From positions 248,001 through 312,000 of the forward strand of contig NZ_QOVF01000003.1 in the NCBI RefSeq assembly GCF_008365385.1: DNA of 64,000 nucleotides, in the 5' to 3' direction. Position numbers and translations under genes: made by a program. This DNA comes from Halopseudomonas laoshanensis (GTDB lineage: Bacteria; Pseudomonadota; Gammaproteobacteria; Pseudomonadales; Pseudomonadaceae). The notes under the pieces are model-generated. The model saw only the letters and a program-made list of their open reading frames with translations. It was not told the origin of the DNA and made no database searches. Positions 42,771 through 53,959 of this stretch are shown one piece after another (position 1 is the first letter of the stretch; every line of letters starts with the position of its first letter).

Positions 42771-44825
42771 TTATCCCAACAGCGAAATATCAGCGACGCC
42801 CAGAAACAACCCGCGCAGACGTGCCAGCAGTGCGTAGCGATTGGCGCGTACCGCCGGGTCTTCGGCGTTGACCAATACCTGGTCGAAGAAGGCGTCTACC
42901 GGCTCACGCAGGCTCGCCAAACGCTCGAGCGCGGCACTGTACTCGCGTTGAGCCGCTAGCGGCGTGACCGCGTGCTCAGCCTCGACAATGGCGGTGGCTA
43001 ATGCCTGTTCAGCTGGTTCCTGCAACTGTACCAGGGTGATCTCGGCGGCGACCGGACTGTCGGCTTTGGCCAGGATATTCGACACGCGCTTGTTCGCTGC
43101 GGCTAGCGCCTCGGCTTCGGGTAGGCGGCGGAACAGTTGGACTGCTTGCACGCGCTGATCAAAGTCCAGTGGCGACGCCGGGCTGACGGCGCGCACTGCC
43201 TGGTACACCGCAACATCAATGCCCTCATCCTCGTAGCGTGCGCGCAGGCGGTCGAAGATAAAGTCCTGCACCTGGCCCGCGAGGTTTTCGCTCTTCACGC
43301 TGTCGCCGTACTGCTGCACAGCCACCTGAATCGCGGCATGCAGATCCAGTTCCAGACCTTTCTCGATCAGAATCCGCAGCACGCCAAGGGCGGCGCGGCG
43401 CAGGGCGTAAGGGTCCTTGCTGCCGGTCGGCAGCATGCCGATCCCGAAGATGCCGACCAGGGTGTCCAGCTTGTCTGCCAGCGCTACAGCGGCACCGGTC
43501 AGGGTGCTGGGCAGCTCGGCGCCGGCACCGCGTGGCATATATTGCTCGTTGAGTGCCAGCGCCACATCTTCAGCTTCGCCATCGTGCTGGGCGTAATAAT
43601 AACCTGCAATGCCCTGCAGCTCGGGAAACTCGCCGACCATCTCGGTGGCCAGGTCGCACTTGCTCAGCAGGCCGGCGCGCGCGGCCTTGTCGGGCGCTCC
43701 GCCGATCTGCCCGGCGATAAAGGCGGCCAGGCTGGAAATGCGCTGGGCCTTGTCGAACACCGTGCCCAGCTGGGCCTGAAACACCACATTGGCCAGGCGC
43801 TGGTTACGGCTCTCCAGCGGGGTTTTCTTGTCCTGCAGAAAGAAGAACTCGGCGTCGGTCAGACGCGGGCGTACGACCTTCTCGTTGCCGGAGATGATCT
43901 GCGCCGGGTCCTTGGATTCGATGTTGGCCACGGTGATAAAGCGCGGCAGCAGTTTGCCATTGGCGTCCAGCAGACAGAAGTACTTCTGGTTGTCCTGCAT
44001 GGTCGAGATCAGGGCTTCCTGAGGCACATCGAGGAAGCGTTCTTCAAAGCTGCAGACCAAAGGTACCGGCCACTCTACCAACGCGGTGACTTCATCCAGC
44101 AGGTCGTCGGGCATGATGGCAGTGCCCTGCTGCTCAGCCGCGAGTTCTTCTACGCGCTGACGAATCAGCTCGCGGCGTTCGGCGAAATCGGCAATCACGT
44201 GGCCCTTGCGCAGGTCATCGGCGTAGCTCGCGGGAATACTGATGCGAATCTCTTCGGGGTGATGAAAGCGATGCCCTCGTGAGGTGCGCGCAGCGTGCTG
44301 TGAGAGAATCTCCGCAGGAATGATTGAATCACCCTGAAGCATCACCAGCCACTGGGTCGGGCGCACGAACTCGGTCTTGCTGGCTGCCCAGCGCATGCGC
44401 TTGGGAATCGGCAACGCCGCCAGCGCGCGGTCGACAATGTCCGGCAGCAGATCGGCGGCGGGTTGGCCGGGAATGCTTTGGACATAACGCAGCTTGGGGC
44501 CACTCTGATCCAGATCAGCTACCGACACACCGCACTTCTTGGCAAAGCCTTCGGCGGCCTTGGTCGGCTTGCCTTCGCTATCGAAGGCGGCCTGCAGTGG
44601 TGGACCGTCCATCTGTTGCGTGCGATCCGGCTGCTGCACGGCGAGTTGGTCGACCAGAATTGCCAGACGTCGAGGCGCGGCGTAATAGCGCGCGCTCTGG
44701 AATTCCAGCCCGGCTTCGTTCAAGCCTTTTTCTACACCGGCGAGAAAAGCTTCTGCCAGCGTTTTCAGCGATTTGGGGGGCAGCTCTTCGGTGCCCAGCT
44801 CTACCAGAAAATCCTGAGCCTGCAT
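42771..44825 (-). CDS. glyS: Glycine--tRNA ligase beta subunit
   Basis: 684 residues, anticodon- and acceptor-binding subunit of the alpha2beta2 enzyme. N-terminal [12 protein letters not shown] is the family start; the HD-like region and the C-terminal DALR-type anticodon-binding domain are present. Overlaps glyQ by one base (TAATG). Confidence 0.97.
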   Translation of the reverse strand: MQAQDFLVELGTEELPPKSLKTLAEAFLAGVEKGLNEAGLEFQSARYYAAPRRLAILVDQLAVQQPDRTQQMDGPPLQAAFDSEGKPTKAAEGFAKKCGVSVADLDQSGPKLRYVQSIPGQPAADLLPDIVDRALAALPIPKRMRWAASKTEFVRPTQWLVMLQGDSIIPAEILSQHAARTSRGHRFHHPEEIRISIPASYADDLRKGHVIADFAERRELIRQRVEELAAEQQGTAIMPDDLLDEVTALVEWPVPLVCSFEERFLDVPQEALISTMQDNQKYFCLLDANGKLLPRFITVANIESKDPAQIISGNEKVVRPRLTDAEFFFLQDKKTPLESRNQRLANVVFQAQLGTVFDKAQRISSLAAFIAGQIGGAPDKAARAGLLSKCDLATEMVGEFPELQGIAGYYYAQHDGEAEDVALALNEQYMPRGAGAELPSTLTGAAVALADKLDTLVGIFGIGMLPTGSKDPYALRRAALGVLRILIEKGLELDLHAAIQVAVQQYGDSVKSENLAGQVQDFIFDRLRARYEDEGIDVAVYQAVRAVSPASPLDFDQRVQAVQLFRRLPEAEALAAANKRVSNILAKADSPVAAEITLVQLQEPAEQALATAIVEAEHAVTPLAAQREYSAALERLASLREPVDAFFDQVLVNAEDPAVRANRYALLARLRGLFLGVADISLLG

Positions 44826-45772
44826 TATTCGGCCTCCTTGAGTTTGGCCAGTACTTCGTCACGGAGTTCGGGCGTGGCCATTGGGAAGCCAAGTTTGGCT
44901 CGGGCTTGGAGATAGCTCTGGGCGATAGCGCGGGACAGCGTACGCACGCGCAGGATGTATTGCTGCCGGGCGGTTACCGAAATGGCCCGGCGCGCGTCCA
45001 GCAGGTTGAAGGCATGCGAGGCCTTGATCACCATTTCATAGGCTGGCAGCGGCAGTTCGGCGGCCATCAGACGGTTGGCCTCGCTCTCATAGAAATCGAA
45101 CAGTTCCAGCTGCTTCTCGACATTGGCGTGTTCGAAGTTGTAGGTCGATTGTTCGACCTCGTTCTGATGAAACACATCGCCGTAGGTGACCTTGCCGAAC
45201 GGGCCGTCGGAATAGACCAGATCGTAGACCGAATCGACACCCTGCAAGTACATCGCCAGCCGCTCGAGGCCATAGGTAATCTCGCCAGTCACCGGATAGC
45301 ATTCAACCCCGCCGACCTGCTGGAAGTAGGTGAACTGGGTCACTTCCATCCCGTTCAACCAGACTTCCCAACCCAGACCCCAGGCGCCCAGCGTGGGCGA
45401 TTCCCAGTTGTCCTCAACGAAGCGCACATCATGCACCTTGGTATCCACGCCAATATGATTCAGCGAATCCAGATACAGCTCCTGCATGTCGCCGGGGTTG
45501 GGCTTCAATACCACCTGGAACTGGTAATAATGCTGCAGGCGATTGGGGTTCTCGCCGTAGCGGCCGTCACCCGGGCGACGGCTGGGTTGAACGTAGGCGG
45601 CATGCCAGGTTTCCGGGCCGATGGCGCGCAGGAAGGTGGCGGTGTGAAAGGTGCCGGCGCCCATCTCCATGTCGTAGGGCTGGAGGATCACACAGCCCTT
45701 CTCTGCCCAGTAACTCTGCAGGGCAAGGATCAGGCCTTGGAAGCTTTGCGTGGCTGGATTGGTCTGAGTCAC
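44825..45772 (-). CDS. glyQ: Glycine--tRNA ligase alpha subunit
   Basis: 315 residues from GTG 45772. Catalytic subunit: the conserved [37 protein letters not shown] and [12 protein letters not shown] segments are present. The GTG is chosen because the protein then starts as [12 protein letters not shown], the Pseudomonas form, with a GGACAA site upstream; earlier starts add unrelated residues. Confidence 0.96.
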   Translation of the reverse strand: MTQTNPATQSFQGLILALQSYWAEKGCVILQPYDMEMGAGTFHTATFLRAIGPETWHAAYVQPSRRPGDGRYGENPNRLQHYYQFQVVLKPNPGDMQELYLDSLNHIGVDTKVHDVRFVEDNWESPTLGAWGLGWEVWLNGMEVTQFTYFQQVGGVECYPVTGEITYGLERLAMYLQGVDSVYDLVYSDGPFGKVTYGDVFHQNEVEQSTYNFEHANVEKQLELFDFYESEANRLMAAELPLPAYEMVIKASHAFNLLDARRAISVTARQQYILRVRTLSRAIAQSYLQARAKLGFPMATPELRDEVLAKLKEAE

Positions 45773-45808
45773 GTGATTTGTCCGGTTAGGCTTTAAAATA
45801 AAGGCCGC

Positions 45809-45814
45809 AGTATA
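45809..45814 (-). promoter_or_regulatory. Candidate -10 box upstream of glyQ
   Basis: TATACT on the minus strand, preceded by TTG, about 40 bases before the glyQ GTG. The -35 at the expected spacing (GTATGT) is weak. Confidence 0.35.
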
Positions 45815-45916
45815 CAATCAGACGGCCCCGGACATACAGGAATGGCGTGGATTTGGCGGGCACTCCCAAGACCCGGCCATGTATAGCGAACTTGCGCACA
45901 GGCGATCAGTCTTCGG

Positions 45917-45944
45917 TTGGTCCTTCCAAGCAGGCTGCTACAAT
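45917..45944 (+). promoter_or_regulatory. Candidate promoter of the CvfB-like gene
   Basis: TTGGTC (45917-45922), a 16-base spacer, TACAAT (45939-45944); about 30 bases before the ATG. Fits sigma70 with a spacer one base short. Confidence 0.5.
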
Positions 45945-45973
45945 GCGTTCAACTTCAATTCGGGAATACCTCT

Positions 45974-46810
45974 ATGGCCGCCATCGGGCGCTTCAACACC
46001 CTGCAGATCGTCAAGCACACCGGCTTTGGCCTCTACCTCGACGGCGGGCCCGATGGTGAGATTCTGCTACCCAACCGCTATATTCCGAAAGATACCCCGA
46101 CCGAGGTGGAGGACTGGCTGAACGTCTTTATCTACCTCGACAGCGAAGACAAGCTGATTGCCACCACCGAGACGCCCAAGGCGCAGGTCGGCGAGTTTGC
46201 CAGCCTCAAGGTGGCAGAGATCAACCGGGTCGGATTGTTCCTCGACTGGGGGCTGCCGAAAGATGTGCTGTTGCCGCATTCCGAAGAAAAGCGTCCGCTT
46301 GAGGTCGGCAATTATTGCGTGGTCTATCTGTATCTGGATAAGCATACCCGCCGCATTACTGCGACCGCGCATCTGGATCGGCATCTGGACAAGACGCCGC
46401 CGCGCTACAAGGTTGGGGAGCAGGTTAACCTGCTGATCGCCGGGGTAACCGATCTGGGTTTCAAGGCGATCATCAATGGTCAGCACTGGGGCCTGGTGCA
46501 CAAGAATGAAGCTTTCAAGTTCCTGCGCAACGGCATGCAGGAAGTCGGCTACATCAAGGAAATTCGCCCTGACGGCAAGATCAGCCTGAGCCTGCAACCG
46601 GTGGGTAGTGATGCTGGCGACGCATTGCAGCAGCAGATCATGCAACGGCTTGAGGAGCATGACGGCGTACTGATGATCAGCGATAAAAGTCCGCCGGAAT
46701 TGATCGCCAAGGAGTTCGGCGTGAGCAAAGGCAATTTCAAAAAGGCCATTGGCGGACTTATGAAACTCGGCCATATTCGCATTCAACCGGATCGAATTGA
46801 AAAAGTCTGA
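45974..46810 (+). CDS. CvfB-like S1-domain RNA-binding protein
   Basis: 278 residues from ATG 45974; the first 19 codons of the longer frame are unrelated. Three consecutive S1-like barrels (about residues 1-65, 66-135 and 140-205) and a C-terminal winged helix (LIAKEFGVSKGNFKKAIGGL). CvfB proteins bind RNA and affect virulence or general regulation. Divergent from glyQ; tag follows 39 bases later. Confidence 0.85.
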   Translation: MAAIGRFNTLQIVKHTGFGLYLDGGPDGEILLPNRYIPKDTPTEVEDWLNVFIYLDSEDKLIATTETPKAQVGEFASLKVAEINRVGLFLDWGLPKDVLLPHSEEKRPLEVGNYCVVYLYLDKHTRRITATAHLDRHLDKTPPRYKVGEQVNLLIAGVTDLGFKAIINGQHWGLVHKNEAFKFLRNGMQEVGYIKEIRPDGKISLSLQPVGSDAGDALQQQIMQRLEEHDGVLMISDKSPPELIAKEFGVSKGNFKKAIGGLMKLGHIRIQPDRIEKV

Positions 46811-46849
46811 GCGGGTGGATAACCACCCGATTCAGTATCAGGAGGGGTG

Positions 46850-47437
46850 ATGTCCAGTTCCGAGATGGTACCGCAGCGCTGCCAATGGTGTTCCACCGAC
46901 CCGATCTACCAGGCTTACCACGATAGCGAGTGGGGTGTGCCGGAATACGATGCGCAGCGCTTGTTTGAGAAGCTGCTGCTGGATGGCTTTCAAGCGGGGC
47001 TGTCGTGGATCACCATTCTGAAAAAGCGCGATCGTTATCGCGAGGTTTACCGCGACTTTGATCCGCAGTTCATGGCCAACCAGACCGATAACGACCTGCT
47101 TGATCTGCTTGAAGATACCGGCATCATCCGCAACCGTCTCAAGGTCAAAGGCGCACGGCAGAATGCTCAGGCCTGGCTGCGGCTGAGCGAGCAGACCGAT
47201 CCTGGCGAATGGATGTGGCAGTTTGTCGGCGGCCAGCCGCTGATTAATCACTTCACCAGTATCAGTCAGGTGCCGGTTAAAACCGCTGAAGCGGAAGCCA
47301 TGAGCAAGGCGCTGAAGAAAGCCGGTTTTACCTTTGTCGGCCCAACCATCTGTTATGCCTTCATGCAAGCCACCGGCATGGTTATGGATCACACCACCGA
47401 CTGTTTTCGCTACCCCGTTCTTAGCGGCGCCGAGTAA
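46850..47437 (+). CDS. tag: DNA-3-methyladenine glycosylase I
   Basis: 195 residues. Removes 3-methyladenine from DNA. N-terminal RCQWCSTDPIYQAYHDSEWG carries a zinc cysteine and the family signature; FVGPTICYAFMQATGMV with more metal ligands near the C-terminus. ATG 46850 follows a GGAGGGG site tightly; GTG at 46847 is an alternative start. Confidence 0.93.
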   Translation: MSSSEMVPQRCQWCSTDPIYQAYHDSEWGVPEYDAQRLFEKLLLDGFQAGLSWITILKKRDRYREVYRDFDPQFMANQTDNDLLDLLEDTGIIRNRLKVKGARQNAQAWLRLSEQTDPGEWMWQFVGGQPLINHFTSISQVPVKTAEAEAMSKALKKAGFTFVGPTICYAFMQATGMVMDHTTDCFRYPVLSGAE

Positions 47438-47520
47438 TGAGTCGGAGTTTTCGCCGGGCGTCTCGCCGCCCGGCTATCGGATCATTACAATGGCCGATTA
47501 TCAAATGACGGGAGTAGCTT

Positions 47521-48408
47521 GTGGAGCGGCTTAAAGGCGCCATCATTGTCGGATTTCTCCGGCTGTTTTCCAGCTTGCCATTTGCCGTAGCGCAGCGTCT
47601 CGGCGCTGCCGTCGGTTGGCTGATGTGGAAATTGCCGAATCGCTCACGCGAGGTAGTCAGAACCAATCTGCGCCACTGCATGCCGGAGCTGAACACCGCA
47701 GAACTCGAAGATCTGGTGGGCAGAACCATGCTCGATACCGGCCGCAGCTTTGCAGAAAGTGCGTGTGCCTGGATGTGGAAGCCGCAGAAAACCGTGAGTC
47801 TGGTCAAGGAAGTTGAGGGTCTGGAAGTGCTGCAGGCCGCATTGGCCAACGGCAGGGGCATCGTCGGCATCACCAGCCATCTGGGTAACTGGGAAGTGTT
47901 GAATCACTGGTATTGTTCACAGTGCTCGCCGGTTATTTTCTATCGCCCGCCAAAGCAGAAAGCGGTGGATGAGCTGCTGAAAAAGCAGCGTGTGCAACTC
48001 GGCAACAAGGTGGCGCCCTCGACACGCGAAGGCATCATCAGCGTCATGCGCGAAGTGCGTAAGGGTGGCGCTGTGGGCATTCCGGCCGATCCAGAGCCGG
48101 CGCTCAAGAGCGGCGTGTTTGTACCCTTCTTTGCCGTGCAGGCACTGACCAGCAAGTTTGTGCCCAATCTGCTCAAGGGTAACGACGCCCAGGCAATCTA
48201 TCTACATTGCCTGCGGTTGCCGGATAACGGCGGCTTCAAAGTCGTAGTGGAAGCGGCGCCCGAAGCGCTTTACAGTGACGATGCCGACGCCGCCGTAGCG
48301 AGCATGAGCAAGACCATTGAAAGTTATGTGCGGCGCTGGCCGAGTCAGTATATGTGGAGCATGAAGCGCTTCAAGAAACGCCCGCCGGGCGAGAAGAAAT
48401 GGTACTGA
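47521..48408 (+). CDS. Lipid A biosynthesis (late) acyltransferase
   Basis: 295 residues from GTG 47521, with GGGAG upstream. LpxL/HtrB family; the catalytic H-x4-E is SHLGNWE (H120, E125), and FYRPPKQKAVDEL and EPALKSGVF are family-typical. Adds a secondary acyl chain to lipid A. The homologue at this position in P. aeruginosa is called htrB1 (from memory); the acyl chain is not inferred. Confidence 0.87.
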   Translation: MERLKGAIIVGFLRLFSSLPFAVAQRLGAAVGWLMWKLPNRSREVVRTNLRHCMPELNTAELEDLVGRTMLDTGRSFAESACAWMWKPQKTVSLVKEVEGLEVLQAALANGRGIVGITSHLGNWEVLNHWYCSQCSPVIFYRPPKQKAVDELLKKQRVQLGNKVAPSTREGIISVMREVRKGGAVGIPADPEPALKSGVFVPFFAVQALTSKFVPNLLKGNDAQAIYLHCLRLPDNGGFKVVVEAAPEALYSDDADAAVASMSKTIESYVRRWPSQYMWSMKRFKKRPPGEKKWY

Positions 48409-48448
48409 GCCATCAATAACAACAACCGGATTGTCGGGGGGATAGACC

Positions 48449-48733
48449 ATGCCCAATCAACGCCAGCATCCGCGCACGCCAATGCGTTGCCGGATCAAGA
48501 TCAGCCATCCTGATGTCGGTGACCTCTATGGCTTCACTCGCGATTTGTCCGATGGTGGTGTGTTCGTTGAGAATCCCGATCTGACCTGCCTGCAACCGGG
48601 TACTGAAGTTCGCGGGCAGGTTCAGGACATGCCGATCGAAGCCCCGGTGCTGGCAATGATGGTGCAGCGGGCGATTCCGGGCGAAGGCATTGGTTTGGCG
48701 TTTATCGATGCTGAAGAGGACGCTGAAGACTAA
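48449..48733 (+). CDS. PilZ-domain protein
   Basis: 94-residue single PilZ domain: RQHPRTPMRCRIKI holds the RxxxR-type c-di-GMP site, and DLSDGGVFVENP is the second motif. Probably a free-standing c-di-GMP effector. Starts 40 bases after the acyltransferase gene and ends almost touching trkH, which runs the other way. Confidence 0.88.
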   Translation: MPNQRQHPRTPMRCRIKISHPDVGDLYGFTRDLSDGGVFVENPDLTCLQPGTEVRGQVQDMPIEAPVLAMMVQRAIPGEGIGLAFIDAEEDAED

Positions 48734-48735
48734 TC

Positions 48736-50184
48736 TCAGCGTCTCCAGAACATCGGGGTGAAGAGCACCAGCAGGGTAAAGACTTCCAGACGTCCGAGCA
48801 GCATGGCGAAGCTGAGTATCCACTTCACTGTCGATGAAAGCTCCCCGTAGTGCGTGGAGACCTCGCCCAGACCCGGCCCCAGGTTATTGATGCAGGCGGT
48901 CAATGCTGAAAAGGCCGTGACAAAGTCCAGCCCGGTGCCGAGCAGAATCAGAAACAGCACGGCAAAGGCAAATACGTATACCGCGCAGAACCCCCACACC
49001 GCCTCCACTACCCGATCCGGCACCGCCTTGTTACCCAGTTTTACCGGGAACACACCATGCGGGTGCAACAGTTTCTTGGTTTCCCGCGAGCCCTGTTTGT
49101 ACAGCAGCAGCACACGGATAACCTTCATGCCGCCGCCGGTCGAACCGGCGCAGGCGCCAATAAAGCTCGCGTACAGCAGCAGGAACGGCAGAACCGTCGG
49201 CCAGGCCGAAAAGTCAGTGACGCCAAAGCCGGTGGTGGTCGCAATCGAGACAGTCTGAAAAGCCGCGTAACGAATCGATGTCCACACATCGTAATACTGG
49301 AAGTGGATCAGGATGACCGCGCAGACAATGAATAGCGCGGCGATGATCAGGATATAGGCGCGACACTCCGGATCCTGCCAATAGCTCTTGACTGAGCGGA
49401 AGCGCCAGGCGAGAAAGTGCAGGGCGAAGTTGATACCAGAAATCAGCATGAACAGGATGCAGATCAGTTCGATCAACGAACTGTCATAATGGCCGATGCT
49501 AGCGTCATGGGTGGAAAAGCCGCCAATCGCCACCGTTGAAAAGCTGTGGCCGACGGCATCGAACAAGCTCATACCGGCGGCCCAGTAAGCCAGGGCGCAG
49601 ACTAACGTCAGACCGGCATAGATGTACCAGAGTACTTTCGCAGTTTCGGCAATTCGCGGGGTCAGCTTGTTTTCCTTCAACGGCCCAGGCATTTCCGCCC
49701 GGTACAGCTGCATGCCCCCAACACCCAGCATCGGCAAGATCGCCACCGCCAGTACGATGATCCCCATCCCGCCGAACCACTGCAATTGCTGGCGATAATA
49801 GAGCAAGGTGCGGGGCAGCGTATCCAGCCCGGTAATTACCGTCGCCCCGGTGGTGGTCAGCCCGGAGAAGGACTCGAAAACCGAGTCGGCGATACTCAGG
49901 TCGGGCATATCCAGCAGATACAAGGGCACCGCCCCGAACAGACCCAGTACCAGCCAGAACAGCACCACAATCAGGTAACCGTCGCGCGTGCGTAGTTCAT
50001 TGCGCTGATGGCGCGCCGGGAGCCAGATCACCAATCCAGCAACCATGGTGATCAGGAAGGCGACAATAAATGCTTCGCGGGCCTGCTCGCCGTAAAAGAA
50101 TCCGACCGCCACAGCGGGCAGCATGCTGGTGGAAAACAGCATCAGCAGAATGCCGAGAATGCGCTGGATCTGTGTGAACTGCAT
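48736..50184 (-). CDS. trkH: Trk potassium uptake protein TrkH
   Basis: 482 residues, membrane pore subunit of the Trk K+ transporter with several hydrophobic helix pairs. Pore-loop segments such as LTTTGATVITG, ATTTGFGVTDFS, and GACAGSTGGGMKV are visible. Lies 39 bases downstream of trkA in the same direction, so the whole K+ system is in one unit, unlike species where trkH is elsewhere. Confidence 0.95.
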   Translation of the reverse strand: MQFTQIQRILGILLMLFSTSMLPAVAVGFFYGEQAREAFIVAFLITMVAGLVIWLPARHQRNELRTRDGYLIVVLFWLVLGLFGAVPLYLLDMPDLSIADSVFESFSGLTTTGATVITGLDTLPRTLLYYRQQLQWFGGMGIIVLAVAILPMLGVGGMQLYRAEMPGPLKENKLTPRIAETAKVLWYIYAGLTLVCALAYWAAGMSLFDAVGHSFSTVAIGGFSTHDASIGHYDSSLIELICILFMLISGINFALHFLAWRFRSVKSYWQDPECRAYILIIAALFIVCAVILIHFQYYDVWTSIRYAAFQTVSIATTTGFGVTDFSAWPTVLPFLLLYASFIGACAGSTGGGMKVIRVLLLYKQGSRETKKLLHPHGVFPVKLGNKAVPDRVVEAVWGFCAVYVFAFAVLFLILLGTGLDFVTAFSALTACINNLGPGLGEVSTHYGELSSTVKWILSFAMLLGRLEVFTLLVLFTPMFWRR

Positions 50185-50223
50185 GCGCGTCCTTATCTGC
50201 CGTACATCAGGAAGAAATGATCA

Positions 50224-51597
50224 TCAGAAGAACGTCAGCCCGACCTGGAACAGGCGTTCTACATCGCGAATATGCTTCTTGTCGATAACGAACAGAATCA
50301 CGTGATCTTCGGACTCGACCAAGGTGGAGTCATGGGCAATCAATACCTCTTCGTTGCGAACGATCGCGCCAATGGTAGTGCCCGGGGGCAAGTCGATCTC
50401 ACCGATCTTGCGGCCTACCACCTTGGACGAGCGCGAGTCGCCATGTGCGACCGCCTCGATCGCTTCCGCTGCCCCGCGGCGCAGCGAATAGACGTTGACG
50501 ATGTCGCCGCGGCGTACGTGCGTGAGCAAGGTGCCGATGGTCGCCTGCGACGGGGAGATGGCGATATCGATCTCGCCGCCCTGCACCAGGTCCACGTAGG
50601 CCGGGTTGTTGATCAACGCCATGACCTTGCGTGCACCCAGCCGCTTGGCCAGCATAGAGGACATAATATTGGCTTCATCGTCGTTGGTCAGTGCGCAGAA
50701 GATGTCCACATCCTCGATGTTTTCCTCGATCAGCAGTTCCTTGTCCGAAGCGCTGCCGTGCAGCACGATGGTCTTGTCCAGGTTCTGCGACAGATAGTCC
50801 GCACGCGCCTTGTTCTTCTCGATAATGCGCACGTTGTAACGGCTTTCGATGGCTTCGGCCAGCCGCTCGCCGATGTTGCCGCCGCCAGCGATAAGAATAC
50901 GTTTGTAGTTCTTCTCCAGCCGCCGCAATTCGCTCATTACCGCGCGAATATCGTGGGTGGCGGCAATGAAGAAGACTTCATCATCGGCTTCGATAATGGT
51001 GTCGCCCTTGGGGATGATCGGCCGGTTCTTGCGGAAGATGGCTGCTACCCGGGTATCGACGCCGGGCATGTGCTGGCGCAGAAAACGCAGCTCCTGGCCA
51101 ACCAGCGGGCCGCCGTAATAGGCGCGTACCGCGACCAGTTGCACCTTGCCTTCGGCGAAATCCAGCACCTGCAAGGCACCCGGGTTTTCGATCAGGCGTT
51201 TGACGTAGGTGGTTACCGCCTGCTCCGGGCTGATAAGTACGTCGATCGGCACGGCTTCGTTATGGAACAGCCCGCCGCGGGTCAGGTACGCCGATTCGCG
51301 AATACGCGCGATCTTGGTGGGCGTACGGAACAGCGTGTAAGCCACCTGGCAGGCGATCATGTTGGTTTCGTCGCTGCTGGTAACGGCGATCAGCATATCC
51401 GCGTCATCGGCACCGGCCTGGCGCAGAACGGTCGGAAAAGAGCCTTTGCCGACCACGGTACGAATATCAAGGCGGTCGCTCAATTCGCGCAGGCGCGGGC
51501 CGTCGGTGTCTATCACAGTAATGTCATTGGCTTCGCTGGCCAGCTCGGCGGCCAGGCTGCCACCTACCTGACCGGCACCGAGAATAATAATTTTCAT
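50224..51597 (-). CDS. trkA: Trk potassium uptake regulator TrkA
   Basis: 457 residues, peripheral NAD-binding subunit with two RCK_N/RCK_C pairs. Rossmann motifs are GAGQVGG at residue 7 and GGGNIGER at residue 238. It gates TrkH. The start overlaps the rsmB stop by 4 bases. Confidence 0.96.
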   Translation of the reverse strand: MKIIILGAGQVGGSLAAELASEANDITVIDTDGPRLRELSDRLDIRTVVGKGSFPTVLRQAGADDADMLIAVTSSDETNMIACQVAYTLFRTPTKIARIRESAYLTRGGLFHNEAVPIDVLISPEQAVTTYVKRLIENPGALQVLDFAEGKVQLVAVRAYYGGPLVGQELRFLRQHMPGVDTRVAAIFRKNRPIIPKGDTIIEADDEVFFIAATHDIRAVMSELRRLEKNYKRILIAGGGNIGERLAEAIESRYNVRIIEKNKARADYLSQNLDKTIVLHGSASDKELLIEENIEDVDIFCALTNDDEANIMSSMLAKRLGARKVMALINNPAYVDLVQGGEIDIAISPSQATIGTLLTHVRRGDIVNVYSLRRGAAEAIEAVAHGDSRSSKVVGRKIGEIDLPPGTTIGAIVRNEEVLIAHDSTLVESEDHVILFVIDKKHIRDVERLFQVGLTFF

Positions 51598-52946
51598 GTA
51601 ACGGCTGTCCCCTTATCCTCAGGAGTGTAGCTCCGTGCCGTGTGGCTGGCGCTAACTTTCATCAGTTTTGCCAGATAGAAGCCATCATGGCCATTCTCTT
51701 GCGGCAGCAATTGCCGACCATGCGGCTGTGGCAGGCCGTAGTCGGCGACGATAGACAGCTCCCTCGCGCCGGGCTGGCGCTGAAGAAAGTCATCAATCAC
51801 CTCAGTGTTTTCCTCGGGCAATACCGAACAGGTGGCGTACACCAGAATGCCGCCGACTTCGAGTGTCTGCCAGAGGCGGTCGAGCAGCTCGCCCTGCAGG
51901 GTCGCCAGTGCAGCAATATCTTCGGCCTGGCGAGTCAGCTTGATGTCCGGATGCCGGCGAATCACACCGGTGGCGGAACAGGGGGCATCGAGCAGGATGC
52001 GCTGGAACGGCTGGCCATCCCACCAGGCGTCGAGGTCGCGACCGTCTGCTGCTTTCAATGTCGCGCTCAAGCCCAGACGCTGCAGGTTGTCGCGCACCCG
52101 TTGCAGGCGCCGCGGCTCTAGGTCCAGCGCCACCAGCTCCTGCAGTGCTGGTTGCAGTTCAAGTATGTGGCAAGTCTTGCCACCCGGAGCGCAGCAGGCA
52201 TCCAGCACGCGTTGCCCGGGTTGCAGTTCAAGCAGGGGGGCAGCCAACTGCGCGGCTTCATCCTGAACGCTGACCCGGCCCTTATTGAATGCAGGCAAAC
52301 GATAGACGTCGCAGGATTGCTCAAGGCTGATACCCACCGGGCTGAACTCGCTGGCAGTAGCAGCGAAGCCGGCTTCAAGCAGGCTGATCAGATAATCCTC
52401 GCGCGTACCTTGCAACGCATTCACGCGCAAGGTCATCGGCGGGTGCAGGTTGTTGGCGGCACAGATTGCTTCCCAATGCTGCGGCCAGTCGGCCTTGAGC
52501 TGCTTCTGCAGCCAGCGGGGATGCGCCAGGCGAATGGTCGGGTCGCGTACCAGCCCTTCCAGTAGTGCTTCGCTTTCGCGCTGTGCGCGACGCAACACGG
52601 CATTAAGCAAACCTTTTGCCCAAGGCTTTTTCAGCGCTTTCGCGGCATTCACTGTTTCATCAATCGCGGCGTGGGCTGGAATGCGCGTAAACAGCAGTTG
52701 ATACAGGCCTACCAGCAGCAGTGCGTGCAGATCCCGGTCGGCGGCTTTCAGGGGTTTTTCCAACAGGGCGTTCGCCAGGCCGTCCAAACGTTGAAACCAG
52801 CGTGCGGTACCAAACGCCAGTTCCTGGGTCAGCGCCTGATCGCGCTCGGCGACATGCTGCATTTGCGCCGGCAGACTGGTACCCAAGGATGCCTTGCCGG
52901 CCATCACGGTCGCTAACGCATTGGCAGCAGCCAGGCGCGGGCTCAC
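51594..52946 (-). CDS. rsmB: 16S rRNA C967 m5C-methyltransferase
   Basis: 450 residues from a GTG at 52946 that overlaps the fmt stop as GTGA. NusB-like N-terminal domain (about 1-135), SAM motif [10 protein letters not shown] (249-258) and both catalytic cysteines: C323 in DAPCSATG and C373 in [10 protein letters not shown]. Methylates C967 of 16S rRNA. Confidence 0.95.
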   Translation of the reverse strand: MSPRLAAANALATVMAGKASLGTSLPAQMQHVAERDQALTQELAFGTARWFQRLDGLANALLEKPLKAADRDLHALLLVGLYQLLFTRIPAHAAIDETVNAAKALKKPWAKGLLNAVLRRAQRESEALLEGLVRDPTIRLAHPRWLQKQLKADWPQHWEAICAANNLHPPMTLRVNALQGTREDYLISLLEAGFAATASEFSPVGISLEQSCDVYRLPAFNKGRVSVQDEAAQLAAPLLELQPGQRVLDACCAPGGKTCHILELQPALQELVALDLEPRRLQRVRDNLQRLGLSATLKAADGRDLDAWWDGQPFQRILLDAPCSATGVIRRHPDIKLTRQAEDIAALATLQGELLDRLWQTLEVGGILVYATCSVLPEENTEVIDDFLQRQPGARELSIVADYGLPQPHGRQLLPQENGHDGFYLAKLMKVSASHTARSYTPEDKGTAVT

Positions 52947-53896
52947 AGGCCGTTGTCCAGCCGCTGCCCCGGGGCAAACTGATCGCGCCGTGCATTATAG
53001 ATATCGCTGAAGTTCAGAGGCTTGCCTCCGGGTAGCTGCAGCCGGGTCAGGCGCAAGCTTCCGGTGCCGCAGCCGACGAGTAGTCCGGCTTTGCTGCAGT
53101 CGAGAATTTCACCGGGTTGGCCGTTGTCGGTTTCCGGCTCGGCGGCGTGCACTTTCAGCGCTTTTCCCTGCCAGCCAGCGTGGGCCAGTGGCCAGGGATT
53201 GAACGCCCGTATCAGCCGGCTCAACTCCAGCGCGGGCCTTTGCCAATCGATAGCCGCTTCGGCCTTGTTAAGCTTGTGCGCGTAGGTCGCCAACGCATCG
53301 TCCTGAACCTCGCCTTCCAGCGTGCCAGCCGCCAGTCCAGCGATAGCTTGAATGATCGCATCGGGACCCAGCTGTGCGAGCCGATCATGCAGGCTGCCGC
53401 CGGTGTCAGCGTCGGCGATGGGGGTGCGAACCTTGAGCAGCATCGGGCCAGTATCCAACCCGGCCTCCATGCGCATAACGGTAACACCGCTTTCATCGTC
53501 TCCCGCTTCTATTGCCCGTTGAATCGGCGCCGCTCCGCGCCAACGTGGCAGCAGCGAGGCATGGCTGTTGATGCAGCCCAGGCGAGGAATATCCAGCACC
53601 GCTTGCGGCAGGATCAAACCGTAGGCGACCACCACGAACAGGTCGGGTTTCAGCGCGGCCAGTTCCGCCTGTGCTTCTTCATTACGCAGGCTGGCAGGCT
53701 GGAACACCGGTAGCCCATGCTGCAGCGCCAGTTGCTTGACCGCGCTCATGGCCACCTTCTGCCCACGGCCGGCGGGGCGGTCAGGCTGACTGTATACGCC
53801 AACGACCTGCAAGTTGGCGTTTATCAGCGCCTGCAAGTGGGCAGCGGCAAATTCCGGGGTGCCAGCGAAAACAATACGTAGAGAAGAGGAGTCCAT
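52943..53896 (-). CDS. fmt: Methionyl-tRNA formyltransferase
   Basis: 317 residues from ATG 53896; the frame extends 14 codons upstream without family resemblance. Formylates initiator Met-tRNA. N110 and H112 of the catalytic region are in [17 protein letters not shown], and [10 protein letters not shown] is conserved. An intrinsic terminator lies between it and def. Confidence 0.96.
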   Translation of the reverse strand: MDSSSLRIVFAGTPEFAAAHLQALINANLQVVGVYSQPDRPAGRGQKVAMSAVKQLALQHGLPVFQPASLRNEEAQAELAALKPDLFVVVAYGLILPQAVLDIPRLGCINSHASLLPRWRGAAPIQRAIEAGDDESGVTVMRMEAGLDTGPMLLKVRTPIADADTGGSLHDRLAQLGPDAIIQAIAGLAAGTLEGEVQDDALATYAHKLNKAEAAIDWQRPALELSRLIRAFNPWPLAHAGWQGKALKVHAAEPETDNGQPGEILDCSKAGLLVGCGTGSLRLTRLQLPGGKPLNFSDIYNARRDQFAPGQRLDNGL

Positions 53897-53913
53897 GCTG
53901 TTCCTGATACGGC

Positions 53914-53943
53914 TAAATAAAAAGGCTTGCCGAAGCAAGCCTT
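53914..53943 (-). terminator. Intrinsic terminator between def and fmt
   Basis: AAGGCTTGC (53922-53930) pairs with GCAAGCCTT (53935-53943) with loop CGAA. Read on the minus strand it is followed by TTTTTATTTAG. It lies 16 bases past the def stop and 25 bases before fmt. Confidence 0.75.
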
Positions 53944-53959
53944 GCGATGCGGTTGGACG

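Noticed and set aside
44324-45796. A 490-codon open frame on the plus strand over glyS/glyQ
   Set aside because: It is antisense to two clear genes in a GC-rich region, has no family resemblance and is rich in Arg/Ser/Ala as shadow frames are.
50272-51630. A 452-codon frame on the plus strand over trkA
   Set aside because: Fully antisense to trkA, whose motifs and overlaps are secure; no recognisable domain.
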